Program-made: the position numbers and the translations under genes
From: Campylobacter sp. W0018
GTDB lineage: Bacteria > Campylobacterota > Campylobacteria > Campylobacterales > Campylobacteraceae
DNA: 36,242 nucleotides
Direction: 5' to 3'
NCBI GenBank assembly: GCA_020135845.1
Contig: JACHTQ010000015.1
Coordinates: 1 to 36,242, forward strand
Part shown: positions 35,572 through 36,242 of the stretch, piece by piece
How positions within the stretch are numbered: position 1 is the stretch's first letter
Layout of the letters: each line of letters opens with the position of its first letter
Notes under the pieces: generated by a model
Database searches by the model: none
Told to the model about the DNA's origin: nothing
The model's input: only the letters and a program-made list of their open reading frames with translations

Positions 35572-35622
35572 CCTAACTTTTATCCTAACTTTTTATTTTT
35601 AAATCAAAAAGTTAGGATAAAA
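35572..35622. repeat. CCTAACTTTT repeat cluster with 17-bp inverted repeat
   Basis: CCTAACTTTT occurs directly at 35572-35581 and 35584-35593 and inverted at 35607-35616. The last two lie in a perfect 17-bp inverted repeat (35578-35594 / 35606-35622, 11-nt spacer) ending 23 bp before the integrase pseudogene start. These could be integrase arm-type sites, an operator or a hairpin. Confidence 0.75.
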
Positions 35623-35645
35623 TCAGTTCAAGGAGTTAATTCTTA

Positions 35646-36242
35646 ATGCTTACACAAAAAGATATAAGTAAATATTAGTCCAAAAGCTAAAAAATTTTTA
35701 GTTGGCGATGGTGATAATTTATTTGTTTTAGTTTATCCTAGCGGAAACAAATCTTTTGTTTTTGATTACAAAGATCCAAAAACAAGAAAACTGAAAAAGA
35801 ATGACTTTGGGACAATTTCCGCAAATGTCAATTAAAGAAGCTCGAGATAAAAAAAATGAGATAAAAATTTCTTTAAAAAACAGTGGAAGTGTAAAAGAGA
35901 GAATAGAATGTACGACAAGCTTTAGAAATATTGCTGAATAATATTTTACCAAAAAAATAATATAACAAAACGTACTCTCAATAGAATCTATATAAAAAGA
36001 TGGAGAATCATTGTTATGATCTTATAGATGACATTCCTATCAGCCCTATCAAAAGAAGTGATATTTTAAATGTACTTGAAAAAATTAAATTACAAAAAAA
36101 ATCTGAAGTTGGAAAAAATATTCACAACACTAGATCCTATACTAACCTATGCGGTTAATAGAGAAATAATTGAAAATAATGTTATGTTTGGTATAAAAAG
36201 AAAAGATCTTATTTATAATAAAAAAACAAAACATTTTGCAAC
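35646..36242 (+). pseudogene. tyrosine-recombinase integrase, N-terminal part, decayed
   Basis: A start ATG behind AAGGAG encodes MLTQKDISKY and then a stop at 35676. Shifting frame at 35677 gives SPKAKKFLVGDGDNLFVL and on to about 35797. A second shift at the A5 run 35794-35798 continues with RMTLGQFPQMSIKEARDKK to a TAA at 35939. Later pieces in two frames include IKRSDILNVLEKI (from about 36048) and LTYAVNREIIENNVMFGIKR (about 36142-36201), open to the window end. In order these match the arm-binding (DUF4102-type) and core-binding domains of P4-like phage/island integrases. At least three frameshifts and one or more stops make it non-functional. The catalytic domain lies outside the window. 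Confidence 0.85.

Noticed and set aside
35728..35952. 74-codon open frame on the minus strand
   Set aside because: It lies antisense to the integrase remnant, whose family-like pieces on the plus strand explain the region; there is no ribosome site or recognisable protein.
1..36242. Phase-variable poly-G tracts
   Set aside because: No long G or C homopolymer tracts of the kind used by Campylobacter contingency genes were seen in or near any gene here.
1..36242. CRISPR array, insertion sequence or antiviral defence cluster
   Set aside because: No regularly spaced repeats, transposase genes or defence-type domains were found; the only mobile trace is the integrase remnant at the right end.

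Overview
The window reads as ordinary chromosome from a thermotolerant Campylobacter of the C. jejuni group. The DNA is very AT-rich and genes are tightly packed, often overlapping by 1-17 nt. Gene content and order follow what I recall of the C. jejuni NCTC 11168 block Cj0888c to Cj0936 (ABC-F ATPase, rpsA, ispH, aroA, pheT, pheS, HIT, ... pgp2, hup, ciaB, cstA, prs, cheR/cheB, rpiB, apt, dedA, pepA, ychF, pckA, pycB, atpE). Several genes I remember from that block are absent: serA plus a two-component pair, copper/SCO-type genes and cysM, the PEB1 aspartate/glutamate transporter, argH, and one of two tandem Na+ symporters. This suggests a related species with reduced biosynthesis and uptake capacity. 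The species is inference from memory; nothing here was searched.

Layout. 1-360: remains of a small lipoprotein gene that one extra A would restore. 362-10031 (minus): Uup-type ATPase, a membrane-anchored protein, then the dense pheS-pheT-aroA-ispH-rpsA cluster (translation, shikimate, isoprenoids). 10158-12779: HIT protein (+), DJ-1/PfpI protein with a 48-residue membrane peptide gene in front of it (-), and an amino-acid ABC permease/ATPase pair without a binding protein (+). 12809-16815 (minus): alanine/glycine symporter, TrmL-like methylase, alanine racemase and the LD-carboxypeptidase Pgp2, the last two both in peptidoglycan metabolism. 17010-20175: small exported protein (+), HU (-), CiaB (-), acyl-CoA thioesterase (+). 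20210-25103 (minus): CstA/YbdD peptide uptake, Prs, CheR and a receiver-less CheB. 25277-29850 (+): compact six-gene operon rpiB-orf-apt-dedA-pepA-ychF. 29866-34734 (minus): PckA and PycB, which together make PEP from pyruvate through oxaloacetate, and an NSS-family symporter. 34969-35431 (+): atpE, with an unusual foldable leader, and directly after it tRNA-Leu(GAG). 35432-36242: start of a decayed integrative element, with repeats resembling integrase sites followed by a tyrosine-recombinase pseudogene that runs off the window.

Most of the window is core metabolism. The parts most worth a second look are the atpE leader RNA, the tRNA-Leu island edge with its regular repeats, the HEFGH motif in CiaB, the 17-bp hairpin spanning the ychF and pckA stop codons, and the run of synteny gaps. 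I found no CRISPR array, intact IS element, rRNA or convincing novel multigene system.
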